A program made the translations under genes and the position numbers. Under the pieces are notes generated by a model, which searched no databases, was not told the DNA's origin, and worked only from the letters and a program-made list of their open reading frames with translations. Below, piece by piece: positions 36,867 to 48,263 of a stretch of DNA of 64,000 bases (its first letter is position 1; each line of letters begins with the position of its first letter). The DNA is from Pseudomonas sp. ZH-FAD (GTDB lineage: Bacteria > Pseudomonadota > Gammaproteobacteria > Pseudomonadales > Pseudomonadaceae): assembly GCF_002803095.1 (NCBI RefSeq), contig NZ_PGLR01000008.1, positions 96,374-160,373 of the forward strand. Reading direction: 5' to 3'.

Positions 36867-36979
36867 CTCACTCTCTGAAGGGATTTGGCATTCGCACGCA
36901 CGGCAGATGCAGTTGTCACACGACACAACTAGAATGCGCGCAATCATAGGCCTTGTCGGCCGCAGGGGACACTCTCACC

Positions 36980-37450
36980 TTGAAGACTTTCGACCAGCTC
37001 AGCGTGATCGGCCTGCGTGAGTGGATCAACCTGCCGGAGCTCGGCATCATCGGCCTGCGTGCCAAGATCGACACCGGCGCCAGCACCTCGAGCCTGCACG
37101 CCAGCGATATCCAGCCGTTCCAGAAGGACGGCGAGGACTGGGTGCGTTTCACCGCCTACCTCGGCACCCAGGTGCAACGCCGTCATCGCTGCGAGGCACA
37201 GATGGTCTCGGTCAAACGCATCAAGAGCTCCAACGGCCAGGCGCAGAGCCGCTACGTGATTCGCACGCACCTGGCCCTCGGCGATCGTCTGTGGCCGGTG
37301 GAGTTCACCCTGGCCTGTCGCAAGACCATGCGTTATCGCGTACTACTCGGCTCCAAGGCGCTGATCACCGGCCAACTGGTGGTCAATCCGGCACTCAGCT
37401 ACGTGCAGGACAAACCCTCACTCTCCTCGTCCCTTCCAGGTGCCCAATGA
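36980..37450 (+). CDS. rimB: RimB, retropepsin-like protease of the rim operon
   Basis: 156 aa, PF05618-type (ATP-dependent zinc protease/retropepsin-like). The aspartic-protease signature [12 protein letters not shown] is clear, followed by [20 protein letters not shown] and [20 protein letters not shown]. In P. fluorescens RimB acts with RimK on ribosomal protein S6 tail modification. The start is probably TTG at 36980 ([15 protein letters not shown]), preceded by CAGGGGA; no ATG is available. A TTG at 36953 is possible but less well placed. The stop overlaps the rimK start by four bases (ATGA, 37447-37450). Confidence 0.85.
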   Translation: MKTFDQLSVIGLREWINLPELGIIGLRAKIDTGASTSSLHASDIQPFQKDGEDWVRFTAYLGTQVQRRHRCEAQMVSVKRIKSSNGQAQSRYVIRTHLALGDRLWPVEFTLACRKTMRYRVLLGSKALITGQLVVNPALSYVQDKPSLSSSLPGAQ

Positions 37451-38352
37451 AGATCGCCGTGCTGTCGCGCAACCCGCGTCTGTATTCCACTCGCCGCCTG
37501 GTGGAGGCCGGTCAGCAGCGGGGCCATGAGATGCAGGTGATCGACACCCTGCGCGCCTACATGAACATCGCCAGTCACAAGCCGCAGATTCATTATCGCG
37601 GCCAGGCGCTGGAGGGCTTCGATGCGGTGATCCCGCGTATCGGCGCTTCGGTGACCTTCTATGGCTGTGCGGTGTTGCGCCAGTTCGAGATGATGGGCGT
37701 CTATCCGCTCAACGAGTCGGTGGCCATCAGCCGCTCACGCGACAAGCTGCGCGCCCTGCAACTGCTATCGCGCAAGGGCATCGGCCTGCCGGTGACCGGC
37801 TTCGCCCACTCGCCGGACGACATTCCCGACCTGATCCAGATGGTTGGCGGTGCACCGCTGGTCATCAAGGTGCTGGAAGGCACCCAGGGCATGGGCGTGG
37901 TACTGGCCGAAACGCACAAGGCGGCCGAGTCGGTGATCGAGGCCTTCCTCGGCCTCAAGCAGGACATCATGGTTCAGGAATACATCCAGGAAGCCGGCGG
38001 CGCCGACATTCGCTGCTTCGTGGTCGGCGACAAGGTGATCGCGGCGATGAAGCGCCAGGCAAAGGCCGGCGAGTTCCGCTCCAACCTGCATCGCGGCGGC
38101 AGCGCCAGCCTGATCAAGATCACCCCGGAAGAGCGCATGACCGCCGTCCGTGCAGCCCGCGTGATGGGCCTGAACGTCGCCGGGGTGGACATCCTGCGCT
38201 CCAATCACGGCCCGCTGGTGATGGAAGTGAACTCCTCGCCCGGCCTGGAAGGCATCGAGACCACCACCGGCAAGGACGTCGCCGGGATGATCATTCAGTA
38301 CCTGGAAAAGAACGCCGAACCCGGCCAGACCCGCACCAAGGGCCGCGGATGA
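37447..38352 (+). CDS. rimK: RimK, ribosomal protein S6 glutamate ligase
   Basis: 301 aa ATP-grasp ligase, same length as P. aeruginosa RimK. N-terminal [20 protein letters not shown], and ATP-grasp parts [51 protein letters not shown], and the metal site [14 protein letters not shown]. It adds glutamates to the C-terminus of S6, which alters ribosome function and, in plant-associated pseudomonads, motility and virulence. It is coupled by ATGA overlaps to both rimB and ldcA. Confidence 0.94.
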   Translation: MKIAVLSRNPRLYSTRRLVEAGQQRGHEMQVIDTLRAYMNIASHKPQIHYRGQALEGFDAVIPRIGASVTFYGCAVLRQFEMMGVYPLNESVAISRSRDKLRALQLLSRKGIGLPVTGFAHSPDDIPDLIQMVGGAPLVIKVLEGTQGMGVVLAETHKAAESVIEAFLGLKQDIMVQEYIQEAGGADIRCFVVGDKVIAAMKRQAKAGEFRSNLHRGGSASLIKITPEERMTAVRAARVMGLNVAGVDILRSNHGPLVMEVNSSPGLEGIETTTGKDVAGMIIQYLEKNAEPGQTRTKGRG

Positions 38353-39245
38353 ACCCAGTGTTCGACGGTCGCCTGGCGCTGATCGCGCCGGCCTCTGCCA
38401 TCGCCGAAGACGTGCTCGAGGCGACCCTGGCGCAGCTCGACGTGCTGGGTATCCGCTACCACCTGGGCAGGCACGTGCGCGCCCGCCATCGCTACCTGGC
38501 CGGCACGCCGGAGCAACGCCTGGAAGACCTGCATCAGGCATTCACCCTGCCGGATATCAGCGCCGTCTGGTGCCTGCGTGGCGGCTATGGCTGCGCGCAA
38601 CTGGTGGCGGATATCGACTGGGCGCTGCTGCGCCAGGCCAGCCCGCGCCCGCTGATCGGCTTCTCCGATCTGTCGATTCTGCTCGAAGCCTTTGCGCAGC
38701 GCGGGCTGCCAGCCATTCATGGGCCGGTAGCCACGGCGCTCGGCCAGCAGGTGCTGTCAGCGCCCGGCGGCCAGCGTGAGCGCCTGGCCTCGATGCAGGC
38801 GCTGTGGGGCCTGCTCAAGGGCCAGCACCGGCAACTGCCGCTGCGGCATATCAGCGGCCCGCAACATGTCATCGAGGGCAGCCTGCAGGGCGGCAACCTG
38901 ACGGCCCTGGCCAGCGCCTGCGGCACCCACGCCGAGCTGCGTCTGGCCGAGGATTCGATCCTGATTCTGGAGGACGTCGGCGAGCCCTACTACCGCCTGG
39001 AGCGCAGTCTCTGGCAACTGCTGCACAGCTTCGCCGGCAAGCGCCCGCGTGCGGTGTGCCTGGGCAGTTTCACCGACTGCCCGCGACGCGGCGTGCATCA
39101 CAGCCTGGAACAGATCATTGCCGAATACCTGGCGCCGCTGGGCGTGCCGCTGTATGGCGACCTGCCGAGCGGACATGGCGACAGCAACTTCCCCTGGCCC
39201 TACGGTCAGCAGGCGCGATTGAGCGCTAGCAGCCTGAGCTGGTAG
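38349..39245 (+). CDS. ldcA: Murein LD-carboxypeptidase LdcA (S66)
   Basis: 298 aa. The Ser-Glu-His triad is Ser106 (GFSDLS), Glu208 ([12 protein letters not shown]) and His276 ([13 protein letters not shown]). Spacings of 102 and 68 residues equal those I recall for the structurally known P. aeruginosa LdcA. It removes the terminal D-Ala from recycled tetrapeptides in the cytoplasm. There is no signal peptide. It is third gene of the rimB-rimK-ldcA unit (ATGA overlap with rimK). It converges on the c-di-GMP gene, whose stop is 6 bp away. Confidence 0.94.
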   Translation: MNPVFDGRLALIAPASAIAEDVLEATLAQLDVLGIRYHLGRHVRARHRYLAGTPEQRLEDLHQAFTLPDISAVWCLRGGYGCAQLVADIDWALLRQASPRPLIGFSDLSILLEAFAQRGLPAIHGPVATALGQQVLSAPGGQRERLASMQALWGLLKGQHRQLPLRHISGPQHVIEGSLQGGNLTALASACGTHAELRLAEDSILILEDVGEPYYRLERSLWQLLHSFAGKRPRAVCLGSFTDCPRRGVHHSLEQIIAEYLAPLGVPLYGDLPSGHGDSNFPWPYGQQARLSASSLSW

Positions 39246-39251
39246 GTCACC

Positions 39252-42200
39252 TCAGCGCTGACGCGACTGCATCCAGGCGAGAAACTCGGCCTCGACCATC
39301 GGTTTGCCGAACAGATAACCTTGCCCGAGGGCACAATCCTGCTCACGCAGCAGCGCCAGCTGGCTGTCGTGTTCGATACCTTCGGCCACGCACTCCAGGC
39401 CCAGGTTGCGCGCGATCATCAGGATGGTCTGCACCAGCATGCGCCCACTCGCTTCGCCGTCGAGATCGGCGACGAAGCTGCGGTCGATCTTCAGCCGGTC
39501 CAGCGGCAGACGCTTGAGGTACGTGAGCGACGAGTAGCCGGTACCGAAGTCATCGATGGCGAAGCGCACGCCCTGCGCCTTGAGCTGCTGCATGTTGCCG
39601 ATGCAGCGCTCGACATCTTCGAGTAGCACGCCCTCGGTGATTTCCAGCTCCAGGGACTGGGCCGGCACGGCGTGATCACGCAGGCACTGCTCGACACGCT
39701 CCACGCAGCCCGCCTGACGCAGCTCACGCGGGCTGAGATTGACCGCCAGCACCAGTCGCGGCCATTGCGCCTGCCAACGCGCCAACGCCGCACAGGCCTG
39801 CTCCAGCACCCACTGGCCAATGTCCTGGATCAGCCCGGTTTCCTCGGCCAGGGGGATGAACTGATCCGGACCGATCTCACCGCGCTCCGGGTGCATCCAG
39901 CGCAGCAACACCTCGGCGCCCGCCACGCTGTTGTCAGCCAGCATCAGCTGTGGCTGGAACACCAGCTGCAGTTGCTGACGCGCGATGGCCTGGCGCAGCT
40001 CGCTCTGCAACTGCAGGCGTTGGTCGATGGCAACCTGCATCTCCGGGGCGAAGAAATGCAGGGCGTTGCGCCCGGCATGCTTGGCCCGGTACATGGCGGT
40101 ATCGGCCTGCTTGAGAATGTCCGAGGCCTGCTGCAGGCCCAACGGGTGCAGGGCGATGCCGATACTGGCGCTGATCGCCAGCTCATGGCCGTCGATCAGG
40201 CAACTGCCATGCAGGCCGCGCAGCAATTTCTCACCCACTGCTGCGGCCTGCTCGGCAACCGCCTGCGGCTCATGGCCCAGCGCTTCGAGCAGCACCACGA
40301 ACTCGTCACCGCCGAGACGCGCCAGGGTGTCTTCAGTGCGCAGCTCACGAGCCAGGCGTGTGGTCACCTCGACCAGCAGGGCATCGCCAACCAGATGACC
40401 CAGGCTGTCGTTGACCGTCTTGAAGTGATCCAGATCGATGAACAGCAGCGCGCCCAGGCTGCCCTCACGATTCTCGCGATCCATGGCGTGCTGCAGGCGA
40501 TCGAGCAGCAGGCGGCGATTGGGTAGGCCGGTGAGTTCGTCGCTGTAGGCCAGGCGCTCGATCTCGCGCTGGTAGCGCTGACGTTCAGAGATATCGGTGA
40601 TGCTGGCGCGAATCAGCAGGTTCTCCCCCGGCATGCGCACCAGGCGCACCTCGCAGGGCAACTGGCGACCGGCGCTGTCGCGATGGCTCCATTCGAACAC
40701 CGGCGCACCACCGGCAATGGCACGGCGCAGAAAGGCCTTGCCTGCGCGGGAGGACAGCCGACCATCGGCCTGACGCAGCGGGCTGATGCTCTGAATCGAT
40801 TTGCCGAGCAGCTCATCGCGGCGATAGCGAAACAGACCCAGGGCGTTCTCGTTGCACTCGACGATGCCGCCCTCCGGGTCGAACAGCAAGATCGCCTCGG
40901 GCGCGTGCTCGACCAGCGTTCGATAGCGCGCCTCGGCCTCGCGCCGGGCACTGATGTCCTCGACCAGCAGCAGGAACAGCGTCTGCCGGCCACCACCGCC
41001 GCGCACGGCGCGCAGACTGACACGGGTGAAGACCACCAAGCCATCGGCACGCAGAAAGCGCTTGTCCATCTCGAAGCCATCGCTGCTACCCAGCAGTACC
41101 TGCTCCACATGGGCCTGCTCGATCGGCAGATCGTCCGGGTGCGACAACTGCTGCCAACTGCTGGCGAGCAATGCGTCGCGACTGCGGCCGAGGATGCTGC
41201 ACAGCTTCTGGTTGACCTCCTCCCAGCCAAAACTCTGGGTGGTCAGTGCCATGCCGATCAGCGGGGCCTCGAAGAACAGGCGCAGCCGCTCGTCACGCTC
41301 GCGCAGTTGCGACTCGGTGCGTTTGCGCTCGCTGATGTCCTGCACCACGCCATAGATGCGCACCAGGCTGCCGTCGTTATCGCGCTCGGCCATGCCGCGC
41401 AGGCGCACCAGGCGTCCGCCCAGGCGCGCGGCCAGGCGCACCTCGATATCCAGGTCATCCATCCCGCTCAAGGCTGCCTGCAGGGTCTGCATGATCAGCG
41501 CCTGACTCGGCGTGTCGTAGTAGTCCAGCACCTGCTGCAGATCGGGTGGCCCCTGCTGGATGTCGCGGTCGACGATGCGGTAGCAGCCATCACTCCAGAA
41601 CATGCCGTAGTCGCTGATCTCCAGCACCCAGCCACCCAGGTTGGCGATGTCTTCGGTCTGGCTGAACAGATGGCTCTGACGCAGTAATTGCGCGCGCTGC
41701 AGTTCGACCTTGGCCGCCAGTTCGACACGCTCGGTGACATCATGCTGCAGCCCGACGAAATGGCTGATGCCCTCCCCGTCGCGCATCGGCGCCAACACCA
41801 CCTCGTTCCAGAACGGCTTGCCGTCCTTGCGATAGTTGCGCACCACCGCGTGGCCACTGCGCCCTTCTCGCAGGGCACGGCGCAATGGTTGCAGCTCCAG
41901 CTGGGCGCGATCCTGGCCGAGCAGGAAACGGCAGTTGCGCCCCAGCGCCTCCTCGGCGCTGTAGCCGGTTATCTGGCTGAATGCGGCATTGCAGTACACC
42001 AATGGCGTATCGGCCTGGCGCGCATCGGCAATGGTCACGCCCAGCGGGCTGGCCTCCATCGCCAGGTTGGCACGAGCCAGTTGCTGCTGCATCTGCGCGC
42101 TGCGCGCCAGCGCCTGACGCAGATCGCTGAGCGCCCGCCCCACCAGCAAGGTGGCGCCCATCAGCAGCATGACGACGAAATGCAACTGGCTACGCTGCAG

Positions 42201-43016
42201 ATCCAGCTCGCCGAAGCTCGGACTGCCGCGCAGCAGCGGTAGCGGCAGGGTCGCGGCGTACACCAGCAACACGCCATACAGAGCACCAGCGAAGGCGTGC
42301 CTCAGCGCCAGTACCAGCATGCTCAGGCCAAGCAGCGGCAGGGCGAGTTGAGACGGCAGGCTGGCGCTCAGCAACATCAGCACCAGAAATACACCTGTCG
42401 CCAACAGCCAGCCACCTGGCGAGCGACTGATGCTCAGCGTCGGCGCGCTATCTGCCAGCAGCTCGCGGGTCCAGCCGCGTGCCCGCAGCAGCGGGGTACC
42501 GTACGCCAGCAAAGGCGCCATCAGGGCGAGCATATTGATGGTGTCGCTCAACCAGATCGCCAGGCTGTCCTGCGCCCATTGCCCGCTTACCTGAAAACCG
42601 GTCAGCCAGAGGTTGCTCTGCAAGCCGAGCGCCACCAAGGCGCTCGGCATCAACACAGCGAAGGCAAAAAATCTCAGCAGATCACTCAAACGTCCCAGGG
42701 CAGGATCGAAAGGCTGACGCCGCAACAGCCACCAACCCAGAGCAACGGCAGCGGTTTCCGGCAGGGCATAGAGCGGCGCCCACTCCCAGGGCAGGCCCCA
42801 GAGCGGCACGCTGACCAGGGCATTGAGGTACAACGCAGGCAGCACCCGCGGCCCCCACCACAGGCACAGGGCAAGGCCGAGCACCAAGGGCAGATAACAC
42901 AACGCCACCCCGTCATTCAGACGGGTCGCCAGGGAAATCCAGGTTGCCAGATGGAAAATCGGCAGCGGCAGCCACCAGGTCCAATAAGGCAAGCGGTTGG
43001 GGAAGGCGGCAGGCAT
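39252..43016 (-). CDS. MASE1-LOV-PAS-GGDEF-EAL c-di-GMP enzyme
   Basis: 1254 aa. An N-terminal MASE1 membrane sensor (about 1-290, eight or so spans; WWLPLPIFHLATWISLATRL) is followed by a PAS domain (about 320-430) with the LOV signature GRNCRFL. Cys362, Arg363, Arg379, Asn394, Asn404 and Gln424 stand at the spacings (0, +1, +17, +32, +42, +62) of flavin-binding LOV domains. Three more PAS segments follow (about 440-560, 575-690 and 690-815), each ending in a DISER/DISARRE-type linker. GGDEF is intact (902-906) with an RxxD inhibitory site (RTED) five residues upstream. EAL reads EVL at Glu1035, with DDFGTGYSSL, ELEITEG, KIDRSF and AEGIEH present. Both cyclase and phosphodiesterase activity are possible. 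The start at 43016 follows GAGG. Confidence 0.9.
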   Translation of the reverse strand: MPAAFPNRLPYWTWWLPLPIFHLATWISLATRLNDGVALCYLPLVLGLALCLWWGPRVLPALYLNALVSVPLWGLPWEWAPLYALPETAAVALGWWLLRRQPFDPALGRLSDLLRFFAFAVLMPSALVALGLQSNLWLTGFQVSGQWAQDSLAIWLSDTINMLALMAPLLAYGTPLLRARGWTRELLADSAPTLSISRSPGGWLLATGVFLVLMLLSASLPSQLALPLLGLSMLVLALRHAFAGALYGVLLVYAATLPLPLLRGSPSFGELDLQRSQLHFVVMLLMGATLLVGRALSDLRQALARSAQMQQQLARANLAMEASPLGVTIADARQADTPLVYCNAAFSQITGYSAEEALGRNCRFLLGQDRAQLELQPLRRALREGRSGHAVVRNYRKDGKPFWNEVVLAPMRDGEGISHFVGLQHDVTERVELAAKVELQRAQLLRQSHLFSQTEDIANLGGWVLEISDYGMFWSDGCYRIVDRDIQQGPPDLQQVLDYYDTPSQALIMQTLQAALSGMDDLDIEVRLAARLGGRLVRLRGMAERDNDGSLVRIYGVVQDISERKRTESQLRERDERLRLFFEAPLIGMALTTQSFGWEEVNQKLCSILGRSRDALLASSWQQLSHPDDLPIEQAHVEQVLLGSSDGFEMDKRFLRADGLVVFTRVSLRAVRGGGGRQTLFLLLVEDISARREAEARYRTLVEHAPEAILLFDPEGGIVECNENALGLFRYRRDELLGKSIQSISPLRQADGRLSSRAGKAFLRRAIAGGAPVFEWSHRDSAGRQLPCEVRLVRMPGENLLIRASITDISERQRYQREIERLAYSDELTGLPNRRLLLDRLQHAMDRENREGSLGALLFIDLDHFKTVNDSLGHLVGDALLVEVTTRLARELRTEDTLARLGGDEFVVLLEALGHEPQAVAEQAAAVGEKLLRGLHGSCLIDGHELAISASIGIALHPLGLQQASDILKQADTAMYRAKHAGRNALHFFAPEMQVAIDQRLQLQSELRQAIARQQLQLVFQPQLMLADNSVAGAEVLLRWMHPERGEIGPDQFIPLAEETGLIQDIGQWVLEQACAALARWQAQWPRLVLAVNLSPRELRQAGCVERVEQCLRDHAVPAQSLELEITEGVLLEDVERCIGNMQQLKAQGVRFAIDDFGTGYSSLTYLKRLPLDRLKIDRSFVADLDGEASGRMLVQTILMIARNLGLECVAEGIEHDSQLALLREQDCALGQGYLFGKPMVEAEFLAWMQSRQR

Positions 43017-43118
43017 GCAGGCCTCGATTTGATGCGCTGGCACAGCATAGCCCAGCGCCAGAGCGCTTGGCAGCATATTGCCAGCACCCTGGCCGTCGCC
43101 AGGACGGTCGGTCGTCAG

Positions 43119-44435
43119 CTACACCGCGTCGCGCGGCAACAGCAGGCCGAGCGGCAGCCGCACCCGCGCCTCGAGGCCGCCGCCGGAGCGGTTACGCAAC
43201 TCGACGCTGCCACCATGCAGGGCCGCGATGCGCTTGACGATGGCCAGACCAAGGCCGGTGCCGCGCCCGCCGCGCGCCCGATCACCGCGAATGAAGGGGT
43301 TGAAGATGCTGTCCAGCTCGGCCGGATCGATACCGTTGCCACGGTCCAGCACGCTCAGCACCACATAAGGCGCATTGTGGTCGCCGGCCAGGCTGGCGAC
43401 CACCTCGACAGCATCACCACCGCCGTGATTGAGAGCATTCTCCACCAGATTGGTGAGCAGACGCTTGGTCGAGACGCGGCGCAGCGGGAAAGGCGGGATC
43501 GGTTCCAGGCAAAGGCGCACGCACTCGCCGTTCTGGTTATAGGGCGCCAGGGTTTCACGCACCAGTTCGGAGAAGTCCAGTTCCTCCACCGGCTCGTCGC
43601 GCCCGTCGCGGATGAAGGCGAGAAACTGATCGAGGATGGCGTCCATGTCCTCGATATCGCGCACCATGTCCTCGGTCAGCTCGGAATCGTTGTCCATGAA
43701 TTCCAAGGCCAGGCGCAGACGCGTCAGCGGCGTGCGCAGATCATGAGAAACACCGGCCAGCATCAGCTCGCGCTCGCGCCCGGCCTGCTCGACGTCCTCG
43801 GCCATCTGGTTGAAGGCGCGGTACACCTCGGTCATCTCGCTTGGCGTATCGCCCACCGGCAGGCGCACGCTGCGCCCCTGACCAAGCTGGCGAGCGGCAT
43901 AGACCAGGCGCTTGAGCGGCGCGTTGAGCTGGCGCACGAAGATCCAGGCCGCGGCCGTGGACAGCAGGCCGATGCCGAGGAACCAGCCGAGCACGCTCCA
44001 GATGCGCTGGCCACGCAGCGGATGCGGATACATCGGCACCCGCACCCAGCCATCGCCGAGACTCGGCGCACGCACCCACAGCGCTGGCGGCGTGGTCGCG
44101 CGCACGCGGGTTTCGGTATCAGGGCCGAGCTCGGTTTGCATCTGCCGCTGGAAGATTTCGCTGTAGGGCCAGTGCTGCTCACTGGCCGGTACCTTGTCCC
44201 GCGGGATGCGCTTGAGCCCGGCGGCCTGGGCGATATGGTCGCGATCATCGGGATTGGCTGCCCAGTAGGCACGCAAGGTCAGCGCTGCACCGTGGCTGTA
44301 CTGGCGGTCGACCAGCACGTCCTCGTTCATCATCAGGTACACCAGGGTCAGTGCCTTGGAGAACAGCACGACCACGAGCACCAGCCACAGGGTGCGGGCG
44401 AAGAAGCTTTGCGGGAACCAGTAGGGGGCTTTCAT
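43119..44435 (-). CDS. amgS: AmgS/EnvZ-like sensor histidine kinase
   Basis: 438 aa. Span 1 is WLVLVVVLFSKALTLVYLMM, then a periplasmic domain to about residue 150, span 2 (WFLGIGLLSTAAAWIFV) and a HAMP linker (LNAPLKRLVYAARQLGQGRS). The H-box is GVSHDLRTPLTRLRLALEFM with phospho-acceptor His231, the N-box NLVENALNHGGG, and the G-boxes LDRGNGID and GRGTGLGLAIVKRIAALHGG. AmgRS in P. aeruginosa responds to envelope stress from misfolded membrane proteins and gives aminoglycoside tolerance. The response regulator lies upstream, separated by a 61-bp palindrome instead of the usual tight spacing. Confidence 0.92.
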   Translation of the reverse strand: MKAPYWFPQSFFARTLWLVLVVVLFSKALTLVYLMMNEDVLVDRQYSHGAALTLRAYWAANPDDRDHIAQAAGLKRIPRDKVPASEQHWPYSEIFQRQMQTELGPDTETRVRATTPPALWVRAPSLGDGWVRVPMYPHPLRGQRIWSVLGWFLGIGLLSTAAAWIFVRQLNAPLKRLVYAARQLGQGRSVRLPVGDTPSEMTEVYRAFNQMAEDVEQAGRERELMLAGVSHDLRTPLTRLRLALEFMDNDSELTEDMVRDIEDMDAILDQFLAFIRDGRDEPVEELDFSELVRETLAPYNQNGECVRLCLEPIPPFPLRRVSTKRLLTNLVENALNHGGGDAVEVVASLAGDHNAPYVVLSVLDRGNGIDPAELDSIFNPFIRGDRARGGRGTGLGLAIVKRIAALHGGSVELRNRSGGGLEARVRLPLGLLLPRDAV

Positions 44436-44447
44436 CAATACACAACC

Positions 44448-44508
44448 GTAGGAGCGAGCACAGCTCGCGAATCGAAACAACGTTTTCGCGAGCAGCGCCC
44501 GCTCCTAC
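44448..44508. repeat. REP-like palindrome inside the amgRS operon
   Basis: GTAGGAGCGAGCACAGCTCG at the left and CGCGAGCAGCGCCCGCTCCT at the right are inverted copies. It fills the space between the amgR stop (44512) and the amgS start (44435), so it will be a hairpin in the polycistronic mRNA. Confidence 0.85.
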
Positions 44509-44511
44509 ATG

Positions 44512-45249
44512 TCACTTGTTGCCGTCGGGCACGAACACGTAGCCCACACCCCAGACAGTCTGGATATAGCGCGGCTTGGACGGGTCCGGCTCGATCAGGC
44601 GACGCAGGCGGCTGATCTGCACGTCGATGGAGCGCTCCAGCGCATCCCACTCGCGGCCACGGGCCAGGTTCATCAGCTTGTCGCGGGTCAGCGGCTCGCG
44701 CGCATGTTGCACCAGCGCCTTGAGCACGGCGAACTCGCCGGTGGTGAGCATGTGCACCTGCTCCCCCTTCTTCAGCTCGCGAGTGGCCAGGGACAGTTCG
44801 TATTCACCGAAGCTGACGCTCTCGTCTTCGCTGCCCGGCGCACCTGGCACCACTGGCGCCTGACGACGCAGCACCGCCTTGATCCGCGCCAGCAGCTCGC
44901 GCGGGTTGAAGGGCTTGGCCAGGTAGTCGTCAGCACCCAGCTCCAGGCCCTGGATACGACTGGACTCATCGCCCTTGGCGGTGAGCATGATGATCGGCAT
45001 CTGGTTGCCGGCTTCACGCAAGCGGCGGCAGGCAGAGAGACCGTCTTCGCCCGGCAACATCAGGTCCAGCACCACCAGATTGAACAGTTCGCGCGCCAGC
45101 AGACGATCCATCTGCTCGACGTTTTCCACTGCGCGAACCCGGTAGCCCTGCTCATCGAAGAAGCGCTCGAGCAAGCGGCGCAGACGGGCGTCGTCATCGA
45201 CGATGAGGATCTTCTCGCCTTCGGCGACAGGGGCAGCGGACTGGGTCAT
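44512..45249 (-). CDS. amgR: AmgR/OmpR-like response regulator
   Basis: 245 aa. The receiver domain starts KILIVDDDARLRRLLERFF, has phospho-acceptor Asp62 in VVLDLMLPGEDGL, Thr in IIMLTAKGDE and Lys in YLAKPFNPREL. The C-terminal winged helix carries LVQHAREPLTRDKLMNLARG and VDVQISRLRRLIEPDPSKPR-type residues, ending YIQTVWGVGYVFVPDG. The start at 45249 has AAGGAGACG directly upstream. First gene of the two-component pair; divergent from tex. Confidence 0.94.
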   Translation of the reverse strand: MTQSAAPVAEGEKILIVDDDARLRRLLERFFDEQGYRVRAVENVEQMDRLLARELFNLVVLDLMLPGEDGLSACRRLREAGNQMPIIMLTAKGDESSRIQGLELGADDYLAKPFNPRELLARIKAVLRRQAPVVPGAPGSEDESVSFGEYELSLATRELKKGEQVHMLTTGEFAVLKALVQHAREPLTRDKLMNLARGREWDALERSIDVQISRLRRLIEPDPSKPRYIQTVWGVGYVFVPDGNK

Positions 45250-45450
45250 GGCGTCTCCTTGGACAGCCGTACTGAGGACGGCAAGTGGCGGCATTATCGC
45301 TCAGGCGCATGGGTGGGCGCTTTAGCCATTGTTAGCAGATTTTTCCCCAACGGTTCGCAGCTCTCGCGAATGCGGTGTTTATAATGCGCCGCTTTCGTGT
45401 CTGGCCAGCATCTTTGCGGCCGCCCTGTCGCTTCAGTGGGTAGTTTTTAT

Positions 45451-47774
<2,324 letters not shown>

Positions 47775-47778
<4 letters not shown>

Positions 47779-48161
47779 GCACGACTGACAACGTGGGCGC
47801 CAGCAGCGCCTTTTCCCGCCTGCTCGGCCTGGAGATTCTCCAGGTCGGCGGCGGCGAGGCGCGCGTGCGCCTTACTCTTACCGACGAGCTGCGCAACCTG
47901 CACGGCAAGCTGCACGGCGGCGCGCTGTTCTCGCTGATCGACACCGCCATGGGTCAGGCCAGCCACAGCCTGGGCGATGGCGGCCCGAGCAGCGTGACCC
48001 TGGAGTGCAAGATCAACTACATCCGCCCGGTATCCGAGGGCAGCGTGCTGTGCCACGCCAAGGTGCTGCACGCCGGGCGCCGCACCCAGGTGGTGGAAGC
48101 CGAAGTACTGCAGGGCGACAAGCTGGTCGCCAAGGCGCAAGGCACTTTCGCCTGCGTGTAA
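47775..48161 (+). CDS. PaaI-type hotdog thioesterase
   Basis: 128 aa. The PaaI/MenI signature [20 protein letters not shown] contains the HGG and catalytic acid region, followed by [20 protein letters not shown] and the [19 protein letters not shown] strands. Such enzymes hydrolyse aryl- or acyl-CoA; the substrate is unknown. It is translationally coupled to tex (ATGA), an arrangement I recall from PAO1. No link in function to tex is evident. Confidence 0.9.
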
Positions 48162-48263
48162 TCGCCTGCGCTCGGTCTGGTCTAATCTGGCAAACCGTTC
48201 GCCCCTTGCAGAGTGCAGGGGCGATCCCCATATTGTGGCGACTGCCCAGTTAGGAATTGCATC

